From the NCBI RefSeq assembly GCF_016745235.1, contig NZ_JAELVM010000003.1:620001-684000 (forward strand): DNA of 64,000 nucleotides, given 5' to 3'. The translations under genes and the position numbers were made by a program. This stretch comes from Chryseobacterium endalhagicum. Lineage in GTDB: Bacteria; Bacteroidota; Bacteroidia; Flavobacteriales; Weeksellaceae. The notes beneath the pieces were generated by a model. That model worked only from the letters and a program-made list of their open reading frames with translations. It was not told the DNA's origin and did not search any database. Positions 27,353 through 35,326 of this stretch are shown in pieces. Every line of letters starts with the position of its first letter. Within the stretch, counting starts at the first letter, position 1.

Positions 27353-28318
27353 TTAATTCTGATATACCGTGTTTTGTCCGTACAATACACTCGTTGCATT
27401 TGAAAAATAAGACGCAATATTTGTAGATCCTAAATCATAATACAAGAAAACACCATACCCGTCATTCTTAGTTCTCTGCGCGTAATTTGTTACAGTAGAA
27501 CTGCTTGTAAAAGTAGAGGTTCCAGGTTTTACATTGACTGCTGCAGCCCCTTTATGCGCATTATCCAAACCAGGTATATTAGGAGCGGAATAGGTGCTGT
27601 AGTATGGGTTCCATGCAAAATCTACTTTGGATCCGACTGTTACCCCGTTGTAAGAAAGGTTACTAGCAGAAGGTCCGATATTATAGAATGAAATGATTTT
27701 ATCCGGAAGCAGCTCTCTCAGGGCAGTCACCAGATATACGAATGAGGACTGATTCGGTTGGGAAGTTCCGTTGGCTCCGTAATTTGCATATTCATCATCA
27801 AAGTCGATGCCGTCCAAACCATAGGTATTCACAGCGTTGGCTAATTCCTGGGCGAACGCTTTAGCAGCAGTCTGATTCGGAAAATTGGCAAACCCTGCTC
27901 CCTGATGGTTTCCAAGAATGGACAGCATTACCTTGATTCCTTTATCCTGTAAAGGTTTTATGTAAGTAGTTTTATTAGTAAGTACATTGGTAACCTGATC
28001 ATTAAAATGGAGATAGGCTTTCTGGGTGGAAGTATTGTAATTGATATTGGCCGCAAAAATAATAGCGACATCAAAAAGCTGTTTCCCATCGGCCAGCTTA
28101 TACTTGCCTACTTCCCTGATATCATTATTGTTGACTTCAACATACATCACTGACAATGGTTTCTTTCCGAAAGCGGCCACTTTTGACGCTGTGCTACCTT
28201 CAGCTAATACGGATTCATTAGAATTTAACACGTCATCTGATCGTTCTGAACTACACGAATTAATTATGAACATACCAATACATAAAATTGGCAGATACAT
28301 TAGGCTTATCCTTTTCAT
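27353..28318 (-). CDS. GH18 endo-beta-N-acetylglucosaminidase (EndoF1/EndoH-like) lipoprotein
   Basis: 321 residues. A lipoprotein signal ends IINSC with Cys22 as the lipidated residue. The TIM-barrel segments KPLQDKGIKVMLSILGNH (about 121-138) and the catalytic DxxDxDxE motif at 169-176 (DGIDFDDE, Glu176 the acid) are intact and closely resemble Elizabethkingia EndoF1, which cuts between the two core GlcNAc residues of high-mannose and hybrid N-glycans. Chitinase-like activity is possible but the layout favours the endoglycosidase. The protein is probably attached to the outer membrane, releasing host or dietary glycans; no SusC/D partner is nearby. Confidence 0.88.
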   Translation of the reverse strand: MKRISLMYLPILCIGMFIINSCSSERSDDVLNSNESVLAEGSTASKVAAFGKKPLSVMYVEVNNNDIREVGKYKLADGKQLFDVAIIFAANINYNTSTQKAYLHFNDQVTNVLTNKTTYIKPLQDKGIKVMLSILGNHQGAGFANFPNQTAAKAFAQELANAVNTYGLDGIDFDDEYANYGANGTSQPNQSSFVYLVTALRELLPDKIISFYNIGPSASNLSYNGVTVGSKVDFAWNPYYSTYSAPNIPGLDNAHKGAAAVNVKPGTSTFTSSSTVTNYAQRTKNDGYGVFLYYDLGSTNIASYFSNATSVLYGQNTVYQN

Positions 28319-28798
28319 ATTGTTAATATTTAGTTGTTTTATACGAATTTAGATAAGGTCAAATAAAACATTTAATAGTAAATCGTCAAAATATGTTATT
28401 ATTTTATCATTAAAAATAACAACCATTGAAACATTTAAAATAGATTAATAAAATTCTATCCATTAAAAGAAATATTACAAATTTTAAACAGAAACCATCT
28501 TTCACTGATGCATTAATTTTTAATCCAGCTTATAAAAAGTGGTTCTGTGATATTCATAGATATTGGTTTCAAAAGTTTCTCCCACTCTTTTATGCCTTTA
28601 AAACACTACAAATATCCCCTGCATTAAGCTGATGGGAAGCGCAGAATATAAAATCCGTGATTATACCCCTATAAAAGATTAATAGTAAAGAAAAGCAAAA
28701 TGTAAATACTTATGATTGAATAGATTTTAGTATTTTTGATTAAATCAACTCATTATCGTTTCGAATTACAAATAATTTACTTTAAAAAATCACAATCT
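28319..28798. other. Intergenic stretch with a decayed regulator fragment
   Basis: 480 bp between the GH18 and secreted-protein genes. It contains the araC remnant at 28529-28632 and a -7-like TATTTTTG at 28731-28738 upstream of the gene starting at 28799. The rest is AT-rich with nothing recognised. Confidence 0.6.
28529..28632 (+). pseudogene. Degenerate 3' fragment of an AraC-family regulator gene
   Basis: The DNA matches the end of the intact regulator gene at about 27135-27255: TCTCCCACT, TTATGCCTTTAAAA and TTAAGCTGA are shared and similarity continues past the stop. Read with one frame change it gives SVIFIDIGFKSFSH, then FYAFKTLQISPALS and a stop, against SDVFLEVGFEDLSH and SYAFKKQYGLVPSALS in the intact protein. 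The N-terminal part is absent. It is a relic of a duplicated or transposed regulator. Confidence 0.7.
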
Positions 28799-29722
28799 AT
28801 GAAAACACAATTAGCAGCTATTGCATTCGTCATAAGTGCATTCTCAAACGCACAGGTGGGAATCGGAACAAATACACCGGGAGGCGCTTTTCATGTGGAT
28901 GGTAATAAGGATAATGCAGCTTCGCCTACAGCTGCACAAACGGCCAATGATTTCATTGTAACATCTACCGGTTCTGCTGCCTTGGGGACTATTACACCGG
29001 ATGCGTCCGCCAAATTTCAGATCAATGCCACTGATAAAGGAATGCTGATTCCCCGTGTCGCATTAACAGCCCCTAATGACGCAGCAACCATATTATCCCC
29101 CGCAAAAGGACTTATTGTTTACAACACCAATGTGAATACCAATATGGAGGAAGGATTTTACACCAATTACGGTACACCTGCCGTTCCTAAATGGATCACC
29201 TACCAGCAACGCGATAAAACAGCCTGGAAACTTGATAACGTTTTCGACGTGACCGCTACAGCTCCTGTAGACCAAACCGTGACCGCTACCACTGCAGTGA
29301 ATAATATTAACTTGGGATTGAGTATAACCATCACCGTTCCGGCATTTACACAGGCAAAACTGGTTACCACTTACAGTGTTCCCATGGGGACTACAGCGAT
29401 AGCAACCAGTTTCGGAGGTTATTTTGGCGTCCGGTTTTTAAAGAACGGAACAGAACTTCCGGCAGGTTCAAGAAAATATACCGTTCCGGCGGTTTCTTCC
29501 AGTGCCAGCTCAAGAATGGCCTCTGTTAATGCTACGGTAGGAGATACGGTCACTAACAATACCGCTTCGCCAGTCAATGTCACTTATGCACTGAACGGTT
29601 ATGTAGAGCCTACCGCGGATACAGCGACCATAAGATTTAATATGTGGTCTACTGCCGATCCGAACTTCAACTGGGGAAGAGGCTATATGTCTGTACAGAT
29701 GTTTACAAAAACAACATTGTAA
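28799..29722 (+). CDS. Secreted protein of unknown function
   Basis: 307 residues from ATG 28799 (MKTQLAAIAF), which gives a clean Sec signal peptide ending SNAQ; the frame is open upstream but the added residues do not look like a signal. The mature start QVGIGTNTP and the segment GMLIPRVALT with GLIVYNTN at about 80-110 are typical of a large group of Bacteroidota exported proteins with stalk-like repeats of unknown role. The C-terminal half is a probable beta-sandwich (about 150-305) without a recognisable catalytic motif or T9SS tail. A terminator follows. Confidence 0.75.
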   Translation: MKTQLAAIAFVISAFSNAQVGIGTNTPGGAFHVDGNKDNAASPTAAQTANDFIVTSTGSAALGTITPDASAKFQINATDKGMLIPRVALTAPNDAATILSPAKGLIVYNTNVNTNMEEGFYTNYGTPAVPKWITYQQRDKTAWKLDNVFDVTATAPVDQTVTATTAVNNINLGLSITITVPAFTQAKLVTTYSVPMGTTAIATSFGGYFGVRFLKNGTELPAGSRKYTVPAVSSSASSRMASVNATVGDTVTNNTASPVNVTYALNGYVEPTADTATIRFNMWSTADPNFNWGRGYMSVQMFTKTTL

Positions 29723-29744
29723 GTTGAATAAAATAGTATTTAAA

Positions 29745-29772
29745 TTAAGCTCCTTAACAGGGGCTTTTTTAT
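29745..29772 (+). terminator. Intrinsic terminator
   Basis: AAGCTCC (29747-29753) pairs with GGGGCTT (one G-U) followed by TTTTTT. Confidence 0.8.
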
Positions 29773-29867
29773 TTAAAAATATAAATCTGAACGATTACGG
29801 AAAGCAACGGGAAAATTTTTCAACGCAAAAAAATTATTATTATTTCAGATTTGAGGAGGCAAAGAGG

Positions 29868-29886
29868 AAATCAACTTCGTTGATTT
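29868..29886. repeat. Hairpin with TTC loop, member of a small two-copy family
   Basis: AAATCAAC-TTC-GTTGATTT. Surrounded by GCAAAGA on the left, as in a related hairpin at 46572-46590 (CTGAC-TTC-GTCAG). Stem bases differ but pairing is kept. Confidence 0.45.
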
Positions 29887-29936
29887 TGATGAAGCGTTGT
29901 GCCTAAGTGCTGACGATAAAAAAATTCCCTCATAAA

Positions 29937-29976
29937 AAATCTGTGCAATCCGTGGAATCTATGGGAAAATTCATCG
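29937..29976 (+). repeat. Dispersed repeat of the ATCTGCG type, copy 1
   Basis: ATCTGTGCAATCCGTGG followed by AATCTATGGGAAAA. Aligns with copies at 33391-33431 (minus) and 55510-55548 (plus). Confidence 0.6.
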
Positions 29977-30005
29977 GACAAAATGATCATTATTAATTCA
30001 ATATT

Positions 30006-30422
30006 TTAAATAAACAGACCCGACCTGAAGTAAATACAAAGTACAAGAGAAGTAAAAAACAGAACTACCGAACCGCTGAAGAGCAATAATTTAAAAAGAT
30101 TTTTAAAATAATAAAGCTCCAAAACATAAAGAAGAAAAAACAGGAGGCCTGAAATTCCGGTTCCTATCAATGAAGCCACGACTAAGGTTTGGGTATAATT
30201 TTCAGCTGGAAGCGGATCTTTAAATACAAAGAAAAGTAAAATGACAGCCGCTATTATAAAGCCTGCACTTACTTTTTCAGTGAAATACTTTGATCTTTTC
30301 TTTTTTGCAGGTTTATCATTGTAATTCAGGCTCGCAGAAGATGAAGAGCCACCGCCAAACAGATGCAGTACGTCTAAAGCATCCGAGATATTTCCTAAGA
30401 TCTCAAAAAGGTTCCAGGCCAT
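30006..30422 (-). CDS. Small membrane protein, unknown function
   Basis: 138 residues when started at ATG 30422 (MAWNLFEILG); the longer frame to 30503 adds a hydrophobic stretch with no start context and is less likely. The N-terminal 30 residues are amphipathic and mention no known motif, a basic linker KPAKKKRSKYF follows, then three hydrophobic segments at about 54-73, 83-107 and 112-135. No family recognised. Located between a terminator-ended plus-strand gene and the THUMP methyltransferase gene; it has no obvious partner. Confidence 0.6.
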   Translation of the reverse strand: MAWNLFEILGNISDALDVLHLFGGGSSSSASLNYNDKPAKKKRSKYFTEKVSAGFIIAAVILLFFVFKDPLPAENYTQTLVVASLIGTGISGLLFFLLYVLELYYFKNLFKLLLFSGSVVLFFTSLVLCIYFRSGLFI

Positions 30423-30550
30423 ACTTTTAATTTGAGTTTGAACAAAAATAAAAAATATTTTGATGCGAAAAACAGTAAGAGGAGGTATGGATATTAAACT
30501 CAAATGACAACCTCATCTTTCAGAATCAAGCTTCCTTGCCCCATTTACAC

Positions 30551-30577
30551 AAAAAAACCTCCCATTTACGGAAGGTT
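30551..30577 (-). terminator. Intrinsic terminator of the THUMP methyltransferase gene
   Basis: On the minus strand AAACCTTCC, a short loop, GGGAGGTTT (one G-U) and a T run. Confidence 0.82.
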
Positions 30578-30594
30578 TCTATTTAAAAAAATGA

Positions 30595-31758
30595 TTATTC
30601 TTTTTCCAGTTTATGAAGTTTTTTCGTCCCTTCGTACATTTCATATTGAAGGAATCTCGTTTCCAGTTTTCCGTTGAAAAGTTTGATCTTTCTTGAAGGA
30701 CGAAGACCGATTTTCTTCACCGCTTCCAGATCGGAAGAGATCAGCCAGGCTAACGTATTCGGATAACTTGTCTTGAAGGTGTCACCAATTTTCTTGTAGA
30801 AATCTTCATCATTAATGGAAATTCTTTCATCATATGGCGGATTGAAAACCATCAGCAACGGGAAGTGCTCTTTTTTGGATTCAAAGAAATCCTGCTTTTT
30901 CACCTCAATTACATCTTCCATTTCAGCGGCTTCAATATTCGTTCTTGCTGCGTTCAGCATTCTGCCATCAATATCGTAACCTATGATTTTTCCGGTAAAT
31001 TCTTTTACTCTGTTTATTCTTACTTCTCTGATTTTTGAAAAAAGATCGGCATCATAATTCTTCCAGTTCTGGAATGCAAATCCTCTTCTGAAAGTTTGTG
31101 CAGGAAGGTCCAGGGCAATCATTGCCGCTTCTACAAGAAGGGTTCCGGAACCGCACATCGGATCCAGGAAGTTTCCTTTCCCATCCCAGCCTGCCAGCTG
31201 AAGCATACCGCTTGCCAGCACTTCGTTGATAGGTGCCTCGCCCTGCTCTTTTCTGTAACCTCGTTTAAACAAAGGATCTCCGGAAGAGTCCAAAGAGATT
31301 GTTACCAATTCTCTGTCAATATGCAGGTGAAACTTGATATCAGGGTTTCTGGTCTCTACATTCGGGCGTCTTTTGAATTTATCCTGGAAATAATCTACAA
31401 TAGCATCCTTCATTTTCAACGTCACAAACTGTGAATGCTTGAATGTTTCGGAATTTACAGTAGAATCTATCGCGAAAGACTGGTCTACATCCATATACTC
31501 TTCCCATGCAATCGCAGAAAGCTTATTATAAAACTGATGCTGGTTGAATGCTTTGAATTCAAAAACAGGAATTAAAATTTTTAACGCTGTTCTTGCAGAG
31601 TAATTAATTTTATAAAGAAAACCAAGGTCGCCTTCACAATTAATTGCCCGGTTTTTAATTTCAACGTTTTTTCCGCCTAATTTTTTGATTTCTTCAGCAA
31701 GAATCTGCTCCAGTCCGAAGAATGTCTTTATCTGAATCTTTAGATTTTCTGTGTCCAT
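30595..31758 (-). CDS. THUMP-domain class I SAM-dependent RNA methyltransferase
   Basis: 387 residues. A ferredoxin-like/THUMP RNA-binding region occupies about 8-165, then a Rossmann methyltransferase with the SAM motif DPMCGSGT at 199-206 and the amino-methylation motif NPPYDE at 306-311. Length and order match the methyltransferase half of RlmL (YcbY), which makes m2G2445 in 23S rRNA, so an rRNA guanine-N2 methyltransferase is the best guess. The RlmK half is absent, as is usual outside gammaproteobacteria. Single gene with its own terminator. Confidence 0.9.
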   Translation of the reverse strand: MDTENLKIQIKTFFGLEQILAEEIKKLGGKNVEIKNRAINCEGDLGFLYKINYSARTALKILIPVFEFKAFNQHQFYNKLSAIAWEEYMDVDQSFAIDSTVNSETFKHSQFVTLKMKDAIVDYFQDKFKRRPNVETRNPDIKFHLHIDRELVTISLDSSGDPLFKRGYRKEQGEAPINEVLASGMLQLAGWDGKGNFLDPMCGSGTLLVEAAMIALDLPAQTFRRGFAFQNWKNYDADLFSKIREVRINRVKEFTGKIIGYDIDGRMLNAARTNIEAAEMEDVIEVKKQDFFESKKEHFPLLMVFNPPYDERISINDEDFYKKIGDTFKTSYPNTLAWLISSDLEAVKKIGLRPSRKIKLFNGKLETRFLQYEMYEGTKKLHKLEKE

Positions 31759-31856
31759 AAATATATATTAAAAGATTTAATGATTTAGAAATTAAGAGAT
31801 TAAGGCTATCTCCTTCGTACTTATTGAATTTTTCAATGCTACAATCTCTAAAATAC

Positions 31857-31890
31857 TTTGCTTTTAACCGCACAAATTTAGTTATTTTTG
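31857..31890 (+). promoter_or_regulatory. Candidate promoter of the methyltransferase/ZIP operon
   Basis: TTTG at 31857-31860, 22 bp, TATTTTTG at 31883-31890 (full TAnnTTTG match). It ends 4 bp before ATG 31895, implying a leaderless or nearly leaderless transcript. Confidence 0.6.
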
Positions 31891-31894
31891 CATT

Positions 31895-32623
31895 ATGGAA
31901 TGGTTTGAATCTTGGTTTGATACACCTTATTATCATCTTTTGTACAGTAACAGAGACTATACGGAAGCCGAAAATTTCATTACAAAGCTTACTGAAGACC
32001 TTCAGTTACCGCAGTCATCCAAGATTATTGATCTGGCTTGTGGAAAAGGAAGGCATTCTGTTTTCCTGAACAAATTAGGATATGATGTATTAGGGCTGGA
32101 TCTTTCCAGACAGAGTATTGAATTTGACAAGCAGTTTGAAACACAAACGCTTCTTTTCAATGTTCATGACATGCGAAACCCTATTGATGCAGATCCTATG
32201 GACGCTGTATTCAACTTATTTACAAGCTTCGGGTATTTTGAGAATGAAACGGATGATAAAAAAGTATTTCAGTCGGTTTACAATGTCTTGAAGCCGGGAG
32301 GTTATTTTGTTCTGGATTATCTGAATGAAGAATTCGTAAGAAAACGTATTGTTCCTGAAACTACCATAACCCGCGGTGATATTGACTTTAAAATCCTTAA
32401 AAAAATCGAGGGCAGACATATTATTAAAGACATCCGCTTCGAAGCAGACGGAAATTCTTTTCATTTCTTTGAAAAAGTAAAGCTTCATACGCTGGAAGCC
32501 ATCAATTCATATGCAACAGACTGCGGCTTTGAAAGAGTAAAAATCTGGGGCGATTATCAGCTGAATGAATTTGACCGTGAGGTTTCGCCACGATGCATCA
32601 ATTTATTTAAGAAAAAGGCATGA
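31895..32623 (+). CDS. Class I SAM-dependent methyltransferase
   Basis: 242 residues with a Rossmann methyltransferase domain: SAM-binding IIDLACGKGRHS at about 44-55, acidic post-I strand GLDLS, and motif IV region MDAVFNLFTSFGYF near 104-117. Substrate not predictable. The start is fixed by the promoter that ends four bases upstream. It overlaps the ZIP transporter gene by four bases (ATGA), so translation is coupled and the two products probably share a task, though none is obvious. Confidence 0.85.
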   Translation: MEWFESWFDTPYYHLLYSNRDYTEAENFITKLTEDLQLPQSSKIIDLACGKGRHSVFLNKLGYDVLGLDLSRQSIEFDKQFETQTLLFNVHDMRNPIDADPMDAVFNLFTSFGYFENETDDKKVFQSVYNVLKPGGYFVLDYLNEEFVRKRIVPETTITRGDIDFKILKKIEGRHIIKDIRFEADGNSFHFFEKVKLHTLEAINSYATDCGFERVKIWGDYQLNEFDREVSPRCINLFKKKA

Positions 32624-33327
32624 TAACGGTCGTTTTACTGATACTAAGCGTTGTAACAGGCGTTTTTCTCGGCAAGCATTTCGGAAAAAAAGAAAAGCTG
32701 GCTAAAAATCTGCTGGTTCTGAGTGCAGGATTCCTGATCACCATCTGTCTGAATGAAGTTTTCCCGCAGGTGTATACCTCACAGGCAGGAAGCAGCCTGG
32801 GAATTTTTGTGATTGCCGGAGTTTTGCTTCAGATGATCCTGGAAGCGCTTACCAAAGGTTTTGAACACGGACATTTCCATCATCACAGTGAACATAACAT
32901 TCTTCCTGTGGCACTGATGGTTGGTTTATTTATCCATGCTTTTATAGAGGGAATTCCTTTGGCTAATGAAAAACAGCAGCTCTCCCCTTACCTTCTCGGA
33001 ATTGTATTTCACAACCTTCCGATTTCGTTTATTCTGGGAGCTTTTTTATTCAACAGAAAAAAAGAGTCTAAAACTTCACCTTATCCTTCGCTTTTAATAG
33101 TGGCTTTATTTGCCCTTGCTTCCCCGATGGGTATGCTGCTTGGGAATTATTTCAATCCAAACCTTCAGCCGTATTTCCTGGCTATTGTAGGCGGAATTTT
33201 CCTTCATATTTCATCTGTGATCATTTTTGAGAGCAATAAAAACCATAATATCGACTGGGTAAAGATTGGCCTTGTGATTCTTGGGGTTTCTTTAGCCCTG
33301 ATCATGCATCTTTTCCATGCACATTAA
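32620..33327 (+). CDS. ZIP family divalent metal transporter
   Basis: 235 residues with about eight membrane helices. Signature ZIP positions are visible: a His-rich loop at about 83-92 (EHGHFHHHSEH), HxxxE in IHAFIEGIP (His106, Glu110) and HNLPISF at 131-137 forming the intramembrane metal site. It should import Zn2+ or another divalent cation into the cytoplasm, although some bacterial members run differently. Overlaps the methyltransferase gene by 4 bp. No zinc-uptake regulator site was recognised. Confidence 0.9.
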   Translation: MITVVLLILSVVTGVFLGKHFGKKEKLAKNLLVLSAGFLITICLNEVFPQVYTSQAGSSLGIFVIAGVLLQMILEALTKGFEHGHFHHHSEHNILPVALMVGLFIHAFIEGIPLANEKQQLSPYLLGIVFHNLPISFILGAFLFNRKKESKTSPYPSLLIVALFALASPMGMLLGNYFNPNLQPYFLAIVGGIFLHISSVIIFESNKNHNIDWVKIGLVILGVSLALIMHLFHAH

Positions 33328-33390
33328 TTTTCGTAATCATTAATTTATTACAGCACGAATATCTACATCATAACCTATGATTTAGGTTTT

Positions 33391-33431
33391 ATGCTATTAT
33401 CTCGCAGATTTCGCTGATGATGCAGATTTTC
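33391..33431 (-). repeat. Dispersed repeat of the ATCTGCG type, copy 2
   Basis: On the minus strand AATCTGCATCATCAGCG then AAATCTGCGAGATAA. It sits 11 bp from a MITE-like element. Confidence 0.6.
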
Positions 33432-33442
33432 ACCTATGCATT

Positions 33443-33627
33443 GTTGGGTATACGCAGAGGCGCAAGCAATTTAAAATTATTGTGTTGTTAAGAAGCGAGA
33501 AAATCCAAGATTTTCAGCAAGTTTCAGTGAGTATTTTTTGCGGTTTACAATTTTATCTTCGATAAAATCCTTGCGTCTTTTATACAGCATTTTTGTGAAT
33601 AAACTTCGCGTCTTGGCGTTTAAAACC
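33443..33627 (+). mobile_element. MITE-like element, copy A (185 bp)
   Basis: Begins GTTGGGTATACGCAGAGGCG and ends with a diverged inverted counterpart (CGCGTCTTGGCGTTTA). Contains the internal hairpin GAAAATC-CAA-GATTTTC (33496-33512) and a second hairpin ATTTTATC-TTC-GATAAAAT (33552-33570). No coding capacity. Confidence 0.65.
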
Positions 33628-33655
33628 ATTTAAGATTAATAGGGAAAGTGTGTTT

Positions 33656-33790
33656 GTTGGCTATCGCAAAGACGCAAAAAATTTAAAATTGTTATGTTGT
33701 TAAGGCGCAAGAAAATCCAAGATTTTCAGCAAAGCTTTATATATTATTTTCGTGAAAGGAAAGAACTTTTGCGTCTTGCGATGGACCAAC
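33656..33790 (+). mobile_element. MITE-like element, copy B (135 bp) with clear terminal inverted repeats
   Basis: Left end 33656-33679 (GTTGG, ATCGCAAAGACGCAAAA) and right end 33767-33790 are inverted copies, about 20 of 24 bases matching. Centre carries the hairpin GAAAATC-CAA-GATTTTC. Shorter than copies A and D because the second hairpin is missing. Confidence 0.7.
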
Positions 33791-33821
33791 AAAAAGCTAT
33801 TTGCATTTGTATTTCAAATCT

Positions 33822-33864
33822 TAAATAAAAAACAAGAAGCTCCGGATCTTCGATCCGGAGCCTC
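33822..33864 (-). terminator. Intrinsic terminator of the FadL-like gene
   Basis: GCTCCGGATC (33839-33848), loop TTC, GATCCGGAGC (33852-33861); T-rich run on the minus strand. Confidence 0.88.
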
Positions 33865-33893
33865 AATTTAATCACTCATTACACAATCTGGAA

Positions 33894-35297
33894 TTAGAAC
33901 TTCCAGCCGAATGTAATAAAGAAGTTATTTCTGTTATTTTTAACCTCAGAAACCGCAAAGTAATCTGATGACATAATTCTGTTTTCAGAGTAATAAGCAG
34001 TGTCTGTAGCAGGATCTCCTGTATTGATTCCTCTAAGGAACGGATTGCTGTACTTAGACGTTACATACTGGTAAGATGCATCCACATAAAATGCTTTGAA
34101 ATCATATCCTATACCGAATGAAGCAAGGTTTCTGTTATTCAGCATCATATCATTATAAGATCTGTCAGATGTTGAAGCATCAGGATTCACCTGGCTTACC
34201 GTAACAGCATCGAAAGGATTGGAAACATAAGAATACCCTCCTCTTAATCTAAACTGACTTACTCTGTATTCTGCCCCGATTCTTACTTCTGAAGTGTTTT
34301 TATAATTGTCTTTGAAAAAACTGTTCAGCTCACTCTCAGCACCTGTAACCACTTTATATTTAGGTCTTGTAAGTCCCAGTGTATAATCTACATTCAAAGA
34401 GAAGTTTTTACTGGCTACAAATGCCGCACTTACTGTGGCTTTAAGCGGAGTGGTAAGATCTCTCGATTCTGTCCCTGTACCGTCTCCGTAATCAGGATCA
34501 TTATAAAAATTATAATCTCTGTCTATACGCCAGAATGTCGGGGTTTCAATAGCACCCCCTATTCTGAAATTCGGGCTGAGTTTTCCGATTACCCCTACGG
34601 TAGCTGAAAAACCGGAAGATCTTTCAAACATAGGTGTATTTTGTCTGTCAAAATATTCCAGAGAGCCATTGGAAAGTGATTTAAAGGCTGCTGTATCATA
34701 CTGGTCAATAGATGCATTGAAAAAATTAATTCCCGCACCCAAATATAAAGTATGATTATAGTTGGCCCCTACCCCAAAGCTTGTCTTGGAAAGATTTCCA
34801 TACCTGTTGTAGGCATGACCGGAAAGTGATGCACTTTTATCGGTGAAATCTTTGATCACATTATCACTTCCGGGAGATTCTACATAATTATCCAGTGACT
34901 GGTTGGAGAAATTGATCCCGATATTGATAAACTTCCATCCTGATTCAGACATTAACGGGAAGGCAATCACACCTCCTACATTGCCAAGGTCTGTATTGGT
35001 CTTACTGTAGTCGATAGTAGAACCAGCCCAGGTACTTTTATTTTTATTTCCTGCGATAGACAGTGTTCCGGAAACTTCACCGGAAATAGCCACTCCCAAA
35101 CCGGCAGGGTTGGTAAGCAGTGAATTGGCATCACCTCCTAATGCTCCATTAGCTCCAGCCATTGCATTAAACTTGGACGAACCCACCATAGGAGTACTGG
35201 AATAAACATCTACAGTATTTCTCAATATAGAAACATCCTGAGCCTGCGCAAAAAATGCAGCAGAGATACTCATTAATACTAAAGATTTTTTTAACAT
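33894..35297 (-). CDS. FadL/OmpP1-like outer membrane transport protein
   Basis: 467 residues. Signal peptide (about 1-19, ending AQA), then NAMAGANGALGGDANSLLTNPAGLG at about 44-68, the hallmark of FadL/TodX-type barrels in Bacteroidota, followed by alternating beta-strand sequence to the C-terminal FFITFGWKF, which ends in aromatic Phe as barrels do. It should form a 14-strand barrel taking up hydrophobic compounds. Its gene follows the GFR-repeat lipoprotein gene after 29 bp, so both are made together. Confidence 0.85.
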   Translation of the reverse strand: MLKKSLVLMSISAAFFAQAQDVSILRNTVDVYSSTPMVGSSKFNAMAGANGALGGDANSLLTNPAGLGVAISGEVSGTLSIAGNKNKSTWAGSTIDYSKTNTDLGNVGGVIAFPLMSESGWKFINIGINFSNQSLDNYVESPGSDNVIKDFTDKSASLSGHAYNRYGNLSKTSFGVGANYNHTLYLGAGINFFNASIDQYDTAAFKSLSNGSLEYFDRQNTPMFERSSGFSATVGVIGKLSPNFRIGGAIETPTFWRIDRDYNFYNDPDYGDGTGTESRDLTTPLKATVSAAFVASKNFSLNVDYTLGLTRPKYKVVTGAESELNSFFKDNYKNTSEVRIGAEYRVSQFRLRGGYSYVSNPFDAVTVSQVNPDASTSDRSYNDMMLNNRNLASFGIGYDFKAFYVDASYQYVTSKYSNPFLRGINTGDPATDTAYYSENRIMSSDYFAVSEVKNNRNNFFITFGWKF

Positions 35298-35326
35298 TAT
35301 TTTTTTAATAGTTATTTAATTTGAAA

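Larger units (their letters stand above)
33328..33893. other. Repeat-filled intergenic region
   Basis: 566 bp without a gene. It holds an ATCTGCG-type repeat (33391-33431), two tandem MITE-like elements (33443-33627 and 33656-33790) and the terminator of the FadL-like gene (33822-33864). Confidence 0.75.

Noticed and set aside
29724..29906. 60-codon frame after the secreted-protein gene
   Set aside because: Contains the intrinsic terminator and a hairpin repeat; not protein-like.
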